Shown: positions 16,382 through 24,939 of the stretch, piece by piece
Layout: each line of letters starts with the position of its first letter
Position numbering within the stretch: position 1 is the first letter of the stretch
Assembly (NCBI GenBank): GCA_025056735.1
Contig: JANWVR010000071.1
Span: 1 to 45,914, forward strand
Source of the DNA: Saprospiraceae bacterium
Lineage (GTDB): Bacteria; Bacteroidota; Bacteroidia; Chitinophagales; Saprospiraceae
Direction of reading: 5' to 3'
Length of the DNA stretch: 45,914 nucleotides
Program-made: the position numbers and the translations under genes
Notes under the pieces: generated by a model
Told to the model about the DNA's origin: nothing
The model's database searches: none
Seen by the model: the letters and a program-made list of their open reading frames with translations, nothing else

Positions 16382-16417
16382 AAGCCTGAGGTGCATTTGC
16401 AGCGCTTCGGGCTTTTT
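16382..16417 (+). terminator. Terminator of tRNA-Met
   Basis: AAGCCTGAGG (16382-16391) pairs over 10 positions, two of them G-U, with CTTCGGGCTT (16405-16414), followed by a run of five T (16413-16417). It ends at the stop of the convergent symporter gene. Confidence 0.75.
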
Positions 16418-17745
16418 CATTTATGCAGGCGGATATCATCTTGTCCGGGTCGGGGCGCAACGGCGTGCAGTTGTCCTTCTGAGGCAGCCACACTGACTGC
16501 AACGACACAGTCGCCCGTGATGTTGGTAACAGTGCGCAACATGTCTAAAATGCGGTCCACGCCCAGGATGAGCGCGATGCCGGCACTGGGCACGCCAATG
16601 CTTTCCAAGATGATGATGAGCATGACCACGCCCGCGCCGGGCACGGCGGCCGTGCCGATGGAGGCCATGACGGCCAACAGCAAGATGTTGAGCTGAGCGG
16701 CGAGGCTCAGGTCCATGCCCAAGGCCTGAGCGATGAATACGGCGGCCACGCCCTGGTAGAGGGCTGTGCCGTCCATGTTAATGGTGGCGCCCAGCGGCAG
16801 TACGAAGGAGGAAACTTCCTCAGAGACGCCTAATTTCTCCTCGCAGCACTCCATCGTAACGGGCAGGGTGGCGCCGCTGCTGCTGGTAGAAAAGGCCACT
16901 AATTGCGCTTTGCCAATGCCGCCCAGGAACTTTCGGAACGACATTCTGGAAAACAACCGAAGCACTGTGCTGTAAACGCCCAGCGTATGCAAGGCCAATC
17001 CACCCGCCACAGTGAGGCAATAGACCAACAGACCTTGTAGCAGACCCACCAGCTGGCTCAAGTTGCCTTTAGAGGCTACGGTAATGGTATTGGCCATGAG
17101 GGCGAAGACGCCCAGCGGCGCCATGAGCATGATGAGGTCCACCAACCGGATGCTCACATCGCTCAGGCTTCGGAAAAAGCGCACCAACGGGCGGGCGCGC
17201 TCTTCGGGCACCTGCAGCAGTCCGATGCCGAAAAAGATGGCGAAGAAGACCACTTGCAGCATGTTGCTGTTGTTGGAAGCGGCGCTGAAGATGTTGGACG
17301 GCACCATGTCGGTGAGGATTTTAAGAGGGCCGCCTTTTTCTACGTCCTGCACCTTCTGGCGACTGGCCTCTACGTCGCTGCTGTAGGCCGCCATCAGTTC
17401 GTCGCGCATCTGTGTGGGCAAAAACTTACCCGGCTGCACCACGTTGGCCAGGACTAAGCCTATGGTGATAGCGATTGCCGTAGTGGCCACATAAAGCGCT
17501 ATGGTCTTGCCACCCATACGCCCCAGTTTGCCCACATCCGACAGCGAGGTTACGCCGGTGATGAGCGAGCCGAGCACTAAGGGCACGGCCACTAATTTGA
17601 GCGCGTTCAGGAAAATATCGCCAAACGGGGCGATCCAGTTTTTGGTGAACGTCGTCCAGCCGTTGGCGGCGCTGACGATGCCAAAGGCAAGGCCCAACAG
17701 GAGGCCCAGGATGATTTGCCAGTGAAGTTGTCGGTACCAGGGCAT
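16417..17745 (-). CDS. Dicarboxylate/amino acid:cation symporter (DAACS family)
   Basis: This 442-residue inner-membrane carrier belongs to the glutamate/dicarboxylate symporter family. It shows the serine-rich re-entrant loop FSTSSSGATLPVT and the NMDGTALYQG motif that binds substrate and cation, within about eight hydrophobic segments. It should take up C4-dicarboxylates, glutamate or aspartate with H+ or Na+. The start at 17745 (MPWYRQLHWQIILG) is typical, and ATG 17766 (MPPRRLP) is the alternative. The in-frame codon at 17811 is excluded because it lies within the promoter element at 17809-17816. It converges with the tRNA gene and follows the DsbD-type gene on the same strand at about 150 bases. 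Confidence 0.92.
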   Translation of the reverse strand: MPWYRQLHWQIILGLLLGLAFGIVSAANGWTTFTKNWIAPFGDIFLNALKLVAVPLVLGSLITGVTSLSDVGKLGRMGGKTIALYVATTAIAITIGLVLANVVQPGKFLPTQMRDELMAAYSSDVEASRQKVQDVEKGGPLKILTDMVPSNIFSAASNNSNMLQVVFFAIFFGIGLLQVPEERARPLVRFFRSLSDVSIRLVDLIMLMAPLGVFALMANTITVASKGNLSQLVGLLQGLLVYCLTVAGGLALHTLGVYSTVLRLFSRMSFRKFLGGIGKAQLVAFSTSSSGATLPVTMECCEEKLGVSEEVSSFVLPLGATINMDGTALYQGVAAVFIAQALGMDLSLAAQLNILLLAVMASIGTAAVPGAGVVMLIIILESIGVPSAGIALILGVDRILDMLRTVTNITGDCVVAVSVAASEGQLHAVAPRPGQDDIRLHK

Positions 17746-17808
17746 AGGCAGTCTGCGCGGCGGCATTGTCCGATGAGGCACGCTGCATCCTGGGGCCGCC
17801 GGTGTGTG

Positions 17809-17816
17809 CAAAAGTA
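17809..17816 (-). promoter_or_regulatory. -7 element for the symporter gene
   Basis: Minus-strand TACTTTTG matches TAnnTTTG, about 64 bases before the chosen ATG (43 before the alternative at 17766). Confidence 0.5.
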
Positions 17817-17895
17817 GCCGTGCTCGCCTATGCAGCGAGTTTCTTTGCGAAAAAAGTAAGGCCTTTCAGCCGGCTCGTCTGGATGTGAAACGCGC

Positions 17896-20040
17896 CTAAC
17901 GCTCTGACTTGCCGATAAGCGCCGGCGCATTTTGGCGCTCCTGCAGCTGAGCAAAGGCGGCCAAGCCGCACTCTAAGAAGCTGCGGTATTCATCCACATC
18001 AGGCGTATAGCCGCGCGGCTGGTTGAGCAGGGTTTTGCCGTCGTGGTGCATCAGTACGTACCAGGGCTGGGAGTTGCGCTGGAAGTTGTTAATCTGGAAG
18101 CTGCTCCATTTGCCGCCCACGGTGCGGATTTTTTCGCCCGTGTGGTGATCGAGCAGGTACTTTTGCCGGTCGTCGGGGAAGAGACGCGCCTGGTCGTCCA
18201 CGTATAGCGAAGCCACTACGAAGCGGTCGCGCAACAGGGCCAGGATTTCCTTTTTGTTCCACACGTTTTCCTCCATTTTGCGGCAGTTGACGCAGCCGTA
18301 GCCGGTAAAGTCCACGAAAATGGGCTTGTTTTCCATCCTGGCTACGCGCGCAGCCTCGTCGAAGTCGTGGTAGCAGTCCAGCTGGTGCGGGCAGTCCATG
18401 GGGCGGAAGTAGTTGTAATGCACCGGCGGAGCAATGCCGCTAAGGAGGCTGAGCGACTGATAGTTGAATAGGCCGTAGCCCAAGTAGCCGGCAAACCACA
18501 GGGCTAAGCCGGCCGTAACAAGGCGCCCAATGCCTGGGCGGCCCGAAGCGCCTTTCAGGAACGGCAACAGGCCCAATTGATAAAGCCCTAAGCCGAGGGC
18601 GATGAGGAACCACAGACCGAGGAAGAGTTCAAATTTGAGGATGCCCCAGTGGCGCACCATGTCGGCGGTGCTCAGGAACTTGAGCGCTAAGGCCAGTTCC
18701 ACGAAGCCGAGCGTGGTTTTCACGTTGTCCATCCAGTTACCCGATTTGGGCAGGCTTTGCAGCCAGCCGGGGAACATGGCAAAAAGCCCAAAGGGCAGCG
18801 CCAGCGCCAGTCCGAAGCCCGTCATACCGATGAGGGGGCGCAGCGGGATGAAGCCAAAAAGCGCATCACCAGCATTGGAGCGGGCCGTTTCCACCAGCAA
18901 GGTGCCCACGATAGGGCCCGTGCAAGAGAACGACACCAAAGCCAGCGTGAAGGCCATGAAAAAGATGCCAATCAGGCCGCCTTTGTCGGCCATGCGGTCG
19001 CTGCTTTCCACCCATGAAGCAGGGAGGGTGATTTCAAACAGCCCGAAGAACGACAGCGCGAACACCACAAAAACCGCGAAGAAGAGCAGGTTGAAGTACA
19101 TGTCCGTGCTCATTTCGTTCAGGATGGTCGGGCCAAAGATGATGGTGAGTAGGATGCCGAGACTCACGTAGATGACCACGATACTGGCGCTGTACCACAA
19201 GGCGTTGCGCAGGCCCGTGGCGCGGTCGCGGGAGCGCTTGGTGAAGAAGCTCACCGTCAGTGGAATCATCGGGAACACGCACGGCGTCAGCAGGGCGATG
19301 AGGCCGCCCAAAAAGCCGGCGATGAACACCCACCACCCGGAGCCGCGTTCTTCGGGTTCGGCAGCACACTGGCTGACGTACTCTTGCGGGTTGATGTCGC
19401 GCTTCGAGTCGAAAAAGCCCTGGAAATTAGGGTCATTGGGCGCGGCCATCTCTTTCGGTGTTGGGGTAACGGCAGCCTGGTCGTCGTTGGGCGTTAGGGC
19501 TTCGGGAGTATTGCCACTGGGCGCCACGGGCGGAGCCGTCGGCTTGTCGGGCGTGGCGCCAGGCTTAGCAGCGCCCGTACCGCTTGAAGGCGTGAGCGTA
19601 AAAGAGAAATCCACATCGCGCGGCGGCAGGCACATTTCATCGTTGCAAACCATGTAGGTCAGATAGCCCTTAATGGGCTTGCTTGGATCAGTAACTACCA
19701 CGCGCTGCGTGAAAATGCCCGTACCCGAAAACTTGGTCAAGTTCATGCCAAATACGTTGTCGTATTTGGTGGACTTGTTTCCGCTTTCTTTCACCTGGCC
19801 CTTGCGCTGGTAATGCGGCCCTTCCTCAAAGGTAAAAGACGTCGGCACCGGCCCGTCTTCGCTCTCTAAGAACTGCGAATAGGTGTTCCATCCGTCGGCT
19901 AAAGAAACTGTAAAGGTCAAATCGTACTCGCCGTTACCGACTTCTTTGCTGGAGAACGACCATCGGGCAGGGTTCTGAGCAGTGAGTACAATGGAGGACA
20001 GGGTAGTCGTCAATAACCAGACAATCAGGCGGAGTCTCAT
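17896..20040 (-). CDS. DsbD-type transmembrane thiol:disulfide reductase
   Basis: This 714-residue protein carries reducing power from the cytoplasm to the periplasm. A signal peptide (about 1-21) is followed by an nDsbD-like domain with the pair VCNDEMCLPP, a Pro/Thr-rich linker and the membrane domain with its buried cysteines in LLTPCVFPMIPL and SFSCTGPIVG. A C-terminal thioredoxin domain carries CVNC in FTGYGCVNCRKMEENVW. All three cysteine pairs of DsbD are therefore present. It would keep periplasmic disulfide isomerases and cytochrome c maturation factors reduced, and could serve the secreted CxxC proteins encoded in this window. The start at 20040 begins the signal peptide; a weak TTTCTTTG (20077-20084) lies upstream. 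Confidence 0.93.
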   Translation of the reverse strand: MRLRLIVWLLTTTLSSIVLTAQNPARWSFSSKEVGNGEYDLTFTVSLADGWNTYSQFLESEDGPVPTSFTFEEGPHYQRKGQVKESGNKSTKYDNVFGMNLTKFSGTGIFTQRVVVTDPSKPIKGYLTYMVCNDEMCLPPRDVDFSFTLTPSSGTGAAKPGATPDKPTAPPVAPSGNTPEALTPNDDQAAVTPTPKEMAAPNDPNFQGFFDSKRDINPQEYVSQCAAEPEERGSGWWVFIAGFLGGLIALLTPCVFPMIPLTVSFFTKRSRDRATGLRNALWYSASIVVIYVSLGILLTIIFGPTILNEMSTDMYFNLLFFAVFVVFALSFFGLFEITLPASWVESSDRMADKGGLIGIFFMAFTLALVSFSCTGPIVGTLLVETARSNAGDALFGFIPLRPLIGMTGFGLALALPFGLFAMFPGWLQSLPKSGNWMDNVKTTLGFVELALALKFLSTADMVRHWGILKFELFLGLWFLIALGLGLYQLGLLPFLKGASGRPGIGRLVTAGLALWFAGYLGYGLFNYQSLSLLSGIAPPVHYNYFRPMDCPHQLDCYHDFDEAARVARMENKPIFVDFTGYGCVNCRKMEENVWNKKEILALLRDRFVVASLYVDDQARLFPDDRQKYLLDHHTGEKIRTVGGKWSSFQINNFQRNSQPWYVLMHHDGKTLLNQPRGYTPDVDEYRSFLECGLAAFAQLQERQNAPALIGKSER

Positions 20041-20206
20041 ATTTCTGACGAGTTCGTGCGTTAAAAATTTGGACTGCAAAGAAACGGCGTTTTTGGCGCG
20101 CTTAAAACGGACTTTTGTCCTTAAAACAACTTTAACTGGCCTTTATGGCGGAGTGTTAAATCCGGAAACACGGGCTTGGCGGCCACCTGTTTTGGGGTGC
20201 GGGGGG

Positions 20207-21088
20207 CTATGGTGTCCGGGCCAGGCGAAAGCCCACGTCGTTGGCACGTCCGCCAGGCGTATAGTTGTGCCGGAAGGCCGTGCGAATGTACTGCGTAGGG
20301 TATGCCCAGGAGCCGCCGCGCACGACGCGGGTAACGCCGGTGTCGGGGCCGCGATAATCGGTGCGGCTGCCTTTAGGATATGGGCCAAACCAATCCCAGC
20401 ACCATTCCCACACATTCCCGCTCATGTCGTACAGGTCTAAGGCGTTAGGGCTGTTCAGGCTACCCACGGGAGCGGTCTTTTCGCGGTACTCGCCCGGCAA
20501 AGAGAGTCCTTTTTTGTCGTCGGGTTTGAAGTTGATGGCCCGCGGGTCGGCTACGTTTTTGCCGTTGCCAAACAGCGCGGCCTTGGCGCCGCGTGCAGCG
20601 TACTCCCATTCGGCTTCCGTGGGCAGCCGGTAGCCGTTGGCACTCCAGTTGGCCGTTACGCGCGTGCCCTCGAAGGCGTATACAGGCGCCAGACCCTCCT
20701 GCTTGCTCAGCCAGTTGCAATAGGCCACGGCATCAAACCAGCTAACGTCCACGACCGGTCGGCGACCGCGCCCCCATTGCCAGTCGTACGGCTTTGTGCG
20801 GCCAGTAGCTTCGCAAAAGGCGTCGTATTCATCGAAGGTTACCTCGTATTTACCCAAATAAAAATCGCCCACCGTAACGCGGCCAACAGGCTTTTCGTCG
20901 TCCCAGCAATCGCGTTGCTCCGAAGTACAACCCATGCTAAACGTGCCACCGCGGATGAGCACCATGTCCGGCTTTAAGTAACGAACACCCGCAACTCTCG
21001 AATGGCTATCCGAACCCTGGGCCAGCACCCGTAGGGAAGGGCTTAGAAGGAAGAGCACAAGGAGGGAATAAAACAGCATTTTTGCCAT
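20207..21088 (-). CDS. Secreted SUMF1/FGE-domain protein without the catalytic cysteines
   Basis: This 293-residue protein has a signal peptide (about 1-23, ending LRVLAQ) and one formylglycine-generating-enzyme-like domain: MVLIRGGTFSMG, GKYEVTFDEY, YRLPTEAEWEYAARGA, MSGNVWEWCWDW and RVVRGGSWAYP ... GFRLAR. In true formylglycine-generating enzymes the segment after RGGS holds the copper-binding cysteines; here it reads WAYPTQYIRTAFRHNYTP with none. It is therefore unlikely to activate sulfatases and more likely a structural or ligand-binding member, like the SUMF1-domain proteins GldK and GldJ of the Bacteroidota. It is divergent from the TonB receptor gene. Confidence 0.85.
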   Translation of the reverse strand: MAKMLFYSLLVLFLLSPSLRVLAQGSDSHSRVAGVRYLKPDMVLIRGGTFSMGCTSEQRDCWDDEKPVGRVTVGDFYLGKYEVTFDEYDAFCEATGRTKPYDWQWGRGRRPVVDVSWFDAVAYCNWLSKQEGLAPVYAFEGTRVTANWSANGYRLPTEAEWEYAARGAKAALFGNGKNVADPRAINFKPDDKKGLSLPGEYREKTAPVGSLNSPNALDLYDMSGNVWEWCWDWFGPYPKGSRTDYRGPDTGVTRVVRGGSWAYPTQYIRTAFRHNYTPGGRANDVGFRLARTP

Positions 21089-21213
21089 AAACGCTCTCGT
21101 TGAATTGACTAAGAATGAACTACTAAACGTTCGACAATAGGGTTTTTGGCGCTTAAAAAGGCGTATTCGTCGCCAGTGGACATTTGGAGGCGCCGACAAC
21201 GCACCGGCGTAGC

Positions 21214-21221
21214 TACCTTTG
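21214..21221 (+). promoter_or_regulatory. -7 element for the TonB-dependent receptor gene
   Basis: TACCTTTG matches TAnnTTTG, 33 bases before ATG 21255. TTTG at 21183-21186 is 27 bases further upstream, longer than the usual spacing. Confidence 0.5.
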
Positions 21222-21254
21222 CCACTTGCAAACAAATGAGCGCATCTTTTGGCG

Positions 21255-23540
21255 ATGAAACACCTTTTTTTACTGCTCTTGCTGCTGGGGCTGTCGGCGC
21301 CCTTGCTGGCCCAAAAGCCCAATCGCGGCGCCATCCGCGGCAATGTATTCGAGAAAGAGTCGGCCCAGCCCGTTGCTTTTGCAACGGTGCAATTAGAAGG
21401 CCCGGAAACGCGCGGCACGGCTACCGACATCAACGGCTTCTTCTCGATAGCCGATCTGCCGCCCGGCGCTTACCGGATTAAGGTAACCTACGTCGGCTAC
21501 GAGGACTATACGCTGGAGGTAACCATCAAAGGCGGCGAAGTGCTGTTCAAAAACATCACCCTGCAGGAAAGCGGCCAGAGCTTGGAGGAAATTGTCATCA
21601 GTGGCAAAAAAGAGCAGGCACGCTCGGAAATTCAAATCTCCAAAATATCGGTAACACCCAAGCAAATCCGCTCGCTGCCCTCAACGGGCGGCCAGGCCGA
21701 TATCGCGCAATATCTCACGGTGCTGCCCGGCGTCATCTTCACCGGCGACCAGGGCGGACAGCTGTACATCCGCGGCGGCTCGCCTGTGCAAAACCGCATC
21801 CTGCTGGATGGCATGACGATTTACAACCCGTTCCACAGCATCGGCTTCTTCTCGGTCTTCGAGACGGAGCTCATCCGCAACGTGGACGTGCTGACTGGCG
21901 GCTTTAACGCCGAACACGGCGGCCGCATTTCGGCCATCGTGGACGTGAAGACACGCGAAGGCAACCGCAAACGCCTGTCTGGTCTGGTGTCGGCCAGCCC
22001 ATTCCAGGCGCGCGCTATCTTAGAAGGCCCCATCGTGCCGCTGCGCCAGGACGGCGGCAGCAGCGTCTCCTTCGTGCTGGCCGGCAAACAGGCGCTCATT
22101 GACCGCGTAGGCAAGCAACTGTACCCCTACGTCAACGACGGCGACGGCATCCCCTTCCGCTACAGCGACCTCTACGGCAAACTTTCGCTCATGACCGGCA
22201 GCGGCAGTAAGGTCAACTTCTTTGGCTTCAACTACGACGACGGCGTGCGCTTCAACATCGCCGACTTCAGCTGGCAGAGCTCGGGCGGGGGCATGGATTT
22301 CACCCTCATACCGGCCAACTCGAACACCGTCATCAACGGTGTGCTCACTTACTCCGCCTACGACTCGCGCATCCAGGAAGCCGACCGAAAGCCGCGCACC
22401 AGCGGCATCAACGGCTTCTTCGCCGCCCTCAACTTCACCAACTTCGACCGCAACAGCGAATTCCGCTACGGGCTGGAACTCAACGGCTTCCGCACCGATT
22501 TCGCCTTTGAAAACTTTCGAGGGCTTAAAATTGAACAAATCGAAAACACTACCGAACTGGCCTTCTACCTGCGCTGGAAACGCAAAATCGGGCGCTTAGT
22601 CATCGAACCCGGCTTCCGCTTCCAGTACTACCTGTCACTCAATGATATCTCGCCCGAGCCGCGCTTAGGCCTAAAATACAACATCACCGACAACTTCCGC
22701 CTTAAAGCCGCCGGCGGCTGGTACTCGCAAAACCTGCTCGCTACCGTCAACGAACGCGACGTGGTCAACCTCTTCGTCGGCTTCCTCTCCGGCCCCGAAG
22801 AGACGGTCTATAAGCCCGGCTCTACCACCGAACGCATTGACCACCGCCTCCAAAAATCCATACACAGCGTGGCCGGCTTCGAGGTGGACGTTACCAATAA
22901 CATTGACCTCAACATCGAGGGCTACTACAAGGACTTTACCCAACTGCTGGCGCTCAACCGCTTCAAAACCCTGCCGCAAGAACCCAACTACATCACCGAA
23001 ACGGGCAAGGCTTACGGTATTGACTTCTCTGGCAAATGGGAAGCCAAACGCTTCTACGTGTGGGGCGCCTACTCTTTTGCCTTCGTAACGCGCTTCGACG
23101 GCCAACAAGAATACCCGCCCATCTTCGACCGCCGACACAACATGAACATCGTAACCACCTACCAGGCCGGAGCAAAAAAGGAATGGGAATTCGGCGCTCG
23201 CTGGAACCTCGGCTCGGGCTTCCCCTTCACCCAAACGCAGGGCTTCTACACAGTCTTCGACTTCAACCAGGGCATCAACACCGACGTGCTGACGAGCAAC
23301 GGCACTTTGGGTATCCTTTACTCCAACACACGCAACGGTGGTCGCCTGCCCTACTACCACCGCTTAGACGTGTCGGTGAAGCGCACGCTGACGTTCTCCA
23401 AATACGCTAAGGCGGAAATCGTCGCCTCAGCCACCAACGTCTATGACCGGCCGAATATCTTCTACTTCGACCGAGTGCGCTACCAACGTGTCAACCAACT
23501 GCCCATTCTGCCCAGCCTGAGCATGACGGTGCAGTTTTGA
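21255..23540 (+). CDS. TonB-dependent outer-membrane receptor with carboxypeptidase-like N-domain
   Basis: This 761-residue protein has a signal peptide (1-19), a carboxypeptidase-regulatory-like beta domain (about 25-105, GNVFEKESAQPVAFATVQLE), a plug domain (about 130-230, with LYIRGGSPVQNRILLDGM and NAEHGGRISAIVDV) and a beta-barrel to the C-terminal Phe (SLSMTVQF). It imports a ligand across the outer membrane using TonB energy; the ligand is not evident, and no SusD partner follows. ATG 21255 is preferred over TTG 21249. The last 18 codons, stop and following DNA are repeated in tandem downstream (23487-23747). Confidence 0.92.
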   Translation: MKHLFLLLLLLGLSAPLLAQKPNRGAIRGNVFEKESAQPVAFATVQLEGPETRGTATDINGFFSIADLPPGAYRIKVTYVGYEDYTLEVTIKGGEVLFKNITLQESGQSLEEIVISGKKEQARSEIQISKISVTPKQIRSLPSTGGQADIAQYLTVLPGVIFTGDQGGQLYIRGGSPVQNRILLDGMTIYNPFHSIGFFSVFETELIRNVDVLTGGFNAEHGGRISAIVDVKTREGNRKRLSGLVSASPFQARAILEGPIVPLRQDGGSSVSFVLAGKQALIDRVGKQLYPYVNDGDGIPFRYSDLYGKLSLMTGSGSKVNFFGFNYDDGVRFNIADFSWQSSGGGMDFTLIPANSNTVINGVLTYSAYDSRIQEADRKPRTSGINGFFAALNFTNFDRNSEFRYGLELNGFRTDFAFENFRGLKIEQIENTTELAFYLRWKRKIGRLVIEPGFRFQYYLSLNDISPEPRLGLKYNITDNFRLKAAGGWYSQNLLATVNERDVVNLFVGFLSGPEETVYKPGSTTERIDHRLQKSIHSVAGFEVDVTNNIDLNIEGYYKDFTQLLALNRFKTLPQEPNYITETGKAYGIDFSGKWEAKRFYVWGAYSFAFVTRFDGQQEYPPIFDRRHNMNIVTTYQAGAKKEWEFGARWNLGSGFPFTQTQGFYTVFDFNQGINTDVLTSNGTLGILYSNTRNGGRLPYYHRLDVSVKRTLTFSKYAKAEIVASATNVYDRPNIFYFDRVRYQRVNQLPILPSLSMTVQF

Positions 23541-23566
23541 GGCCAAACAAGTTTGGCCGTTACGGG
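23541..23566 (-). repeat. REP-like palindrome, copy 1
   Basis: GGCCAAACAAGTTTGGCC (23541-23558) immediately follows the receptor stop codon and is flanked by GTTACGGG. Read on the minus strand it is a CGTAAC head followed by an 8-bp-stem hairpin. The same unit recurs at 23623, 23714, 23865, 25816 and 25841. Confidence 0.8.
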
Positions 23567-23622
23567 GGCGCTATCAGCGTGTCAACCAACTGCCCAGCCT
23601 GAGCATGACGGTGCAGTTTTGA

Positions 23623-23648
23623 GGCCAAACAAGTTTGGCCGTTACGGG
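23623..23648 (-). repeat. REP-like palindrome, copy 2
   Basis: Identical to copy 1, including the GTTACGGG flank. It lies in the second tandem unit. Confidence 0.8.
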
Positions 23649-23713
23649 GGCGCTATCAGCGTGTCAACCAACTGCCCAGCCCGCCCAGCCTGAGCATGAC
23701 GGTGCAGTTTTGG

Positions 23714-23739
23714 GGCCAAACAAGTTTGGCCGGTACGGG
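23714..23739 (-). repeat. REP-like palindrome, copy 3
   Basis: The same 18-bp palindrome, flanked by GGTACGGG, so the head read on the minus strand is GTACC instead of GTAAC. Confidence 0.8.
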
Positions 23740-23747
23740 CGTTTCAG

Positions 23748-23864
23748 CGTGTTGAGAAAATCCGAGTTTCAGTAGTATTCATTTTAAGGCCAGATGTGCT
23801 TGTCTGGCACTATTTCACAGAAATCATTTTTGACAAACTTTAGGCCCGATATTTTGCTTTTTCA
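23748..23864. other. Gap between the receptor repeats and selD, no gene seen
   Basis: These bases between palindrome copies 3 and 4 contain a small imperfect hairpin (GGCCAGATGTGC with its TTGTCTGGCAC partner region) and AT-rich DNA (CATTTTTGAC, ATATTTTGC) where the selD promoter probably lies. No exact TAnnTTTG is present, and no reading frame looks like a protein. Confidence 0.4.
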
Positions 23865-23888
23865 TCCAAATAAGTTTGGTCGGTACGG
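23865..23888 (-). repeat. REP-like palindrome, copy 4 (degenerate), abutting selD
   Basis: CCAAATAAGTTTGG followed by TCGGTACGG is the same unit with shorter arms (CCAAA/TTTGG) and the same GGTACGG flank as copy 3. It ends one base before the selD ATG and occupies its ribosome-binding region. Confidence 0.7.
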
Positions 23889-23889
23889 T

Positions 23890-24933
23890 ATGGAATTCAA
23901 ACTCACCCAGTTTTCGCACGGCGCTGGCTGCGGCTGCAAGATTGCCCCCGAAGCGCTCGACCGCATCCTGAAGGCCAGCGCAGATGCGGCTGCAGGGCAC
24001 TACCCACAGCTGCTGGTCGGCCACGAGTCGCGCGACGACGCGGCGGTCTATGACCTGGGCGACGGCACCGCGCTGGTCAGTACGACGGATTTCTTCATGC
24101 CCATTGTGGACGACGCGGAGGATTTTGGCTACATCGCTGCCGTCAATGCCATTAGCGATGTGTATGCTATGGGCGCTGAGCCGCTCATGGCCATTGCTGT
24201 ACTGGGTTGGCCGGTCAATTTCATTCCGGTCGAAGTGGCGGGCTTAGTTGTGCAGGGCGGTCGGCGCGCCTGTGCAGCGGCAGGTATTCCGCTGGCGGGC
24301 GGGCACAGCGTGGACAGTCCGGAGCCCATCTTTGGCTTAGCCGTCAGTGGGCGCGTGAGCATCGAGCACCTGAAGCGCAACGGCGGCGCACAGCCTGGCG
24401 CAAAACTCTACCTGACCAAGCCTCTCGGCGTGGGTATCCTGACCACGGCTCAAAAGTACGGCCAGCTGCGGCCTGAACACGCTCAACTCGCTCCGGAGAT
24501 CATGAAAACACTCAACAAAGCCGGCGCGCGTTTTGGGCGACTGCCCTTTGTGCAGGCCATGACCGACGTTACGGGCTTCGGCCTGTTGGGCCACCTGCTG
24601 GAAATGTGCGATGCCAGCGGCGTCAGCGCGGTCATCCATGCCGAACACATCCCTCTTTTAGCGCCCGAAGTACTCGATTTTTATATCCAAAATCGCTGCG
24701 TGCCGGCAGCCACCCAGCGCAACTGGGACAGCTACGGCCAGCACATTGCCGGCGTCGAGGACGAGCGTCTGCGTGCTCTCCTGGCCGACCCTCAAACGGC
24801 AGGCGGCTTGCTCGTAGCCGTCGCCGCAGGGCACGAGGCCGATTTTGAGGCCGCCGCCGCACAAGAGGGGCTATCGCTTCGCCCCTTCGGATTCTGCATC
24901 GAGCGCCAGGGGCCCATCATTACCGTGGTATAA
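23890..24933 (+). CDS. selD: Selenide, water dikinase
   Basis: The 347-residue enzyme makes selenophosphate from selenide and ATP, the selenium donor for selenocysteine and 2-selenouridine in tRNA. The N-terminal catalytic motif GAGCGCK holds Cys14 and Lys17; the codon is TGC, so this is the cysteine form, not a selenoprotein. [19 protein letters not shown] and [13 protein letters not shown] are typical ATP/metal-binding blocks. The start at 23890 gives the conserved N-terminus ([14 protein letters not shown]). No selA, selB or selU is in the window, so the selenium use cannot be told. A palindrome abuts the start codon. Confidence 0.95.
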   Translation: MEFKLTQFSHGAGCGCKIAPEALDRILKASADAAAGHYPQLLVGHESRDDAAVYDLGDGTALVSTTDFFMPIVDDAEDFGYIAAVNAISDVYAMGAEPLMAIAVLGWPVNFIPVEVAGLVVQGGRRACAAAGIPLAGGHSVDSPEPIFGLAVSGRVSIEHLKRNGGAQPGAKLYLTKPLGVGILTTAQKYGQLRPEHAQLAPEIMKTLNKAGARFGRLPFVQAMTDVTGFGLLGHLLEMCDASGVSAVIHAEHIPLLAPEVLDFYIQNRCVPAATQRNWDSYGQHIAGVEDERLRALLADPQTAGGLLVAVAAGHEADFEAAAAQEGLSLRPFGFCIERQGPIITVV

Positions 24934-24939
24934 AAGGCT

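Larger units (their letters stand above)
23487..23747 (+). repeat. Three tandem copies of the receptor gene's 3' end plus a palindrome
   Basis: Copy 1 (23487-23577, 91 bp) is the last 18 codons and stop of the receptor gene with its flank. Copy 2 (23578-23659, 82 bp) lacks nine bases, ATTCTGCCC, that would encode ILP. Copy 3 (23660-23747, 88 bp) is more diverged and its stop TGA has become TGG. A fourth copy begins (CGTGTT) and stops. Each copy contains CGTGTCAACCAACTGCCC, CAGCCTGAGCATGACGGTGC and the palindrome GGCCAAACAAGTTTGGCC. Only copy 1 is part of the gene; the others look like non-coding duplicates. Confidence 0.9.

Noticed and set aside
23487-23747. CRISPR array
   Set aside because: The repeats are long (82-91 bp), contiguous without unique spacers, and include a gene's 3' end; no cas gene is present.
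23890-24933. SelD as a selenoprotein
   Set aside because: The catalytic codons are TGC in GAGCGCK; no in-frame TGA is present before the real stop.
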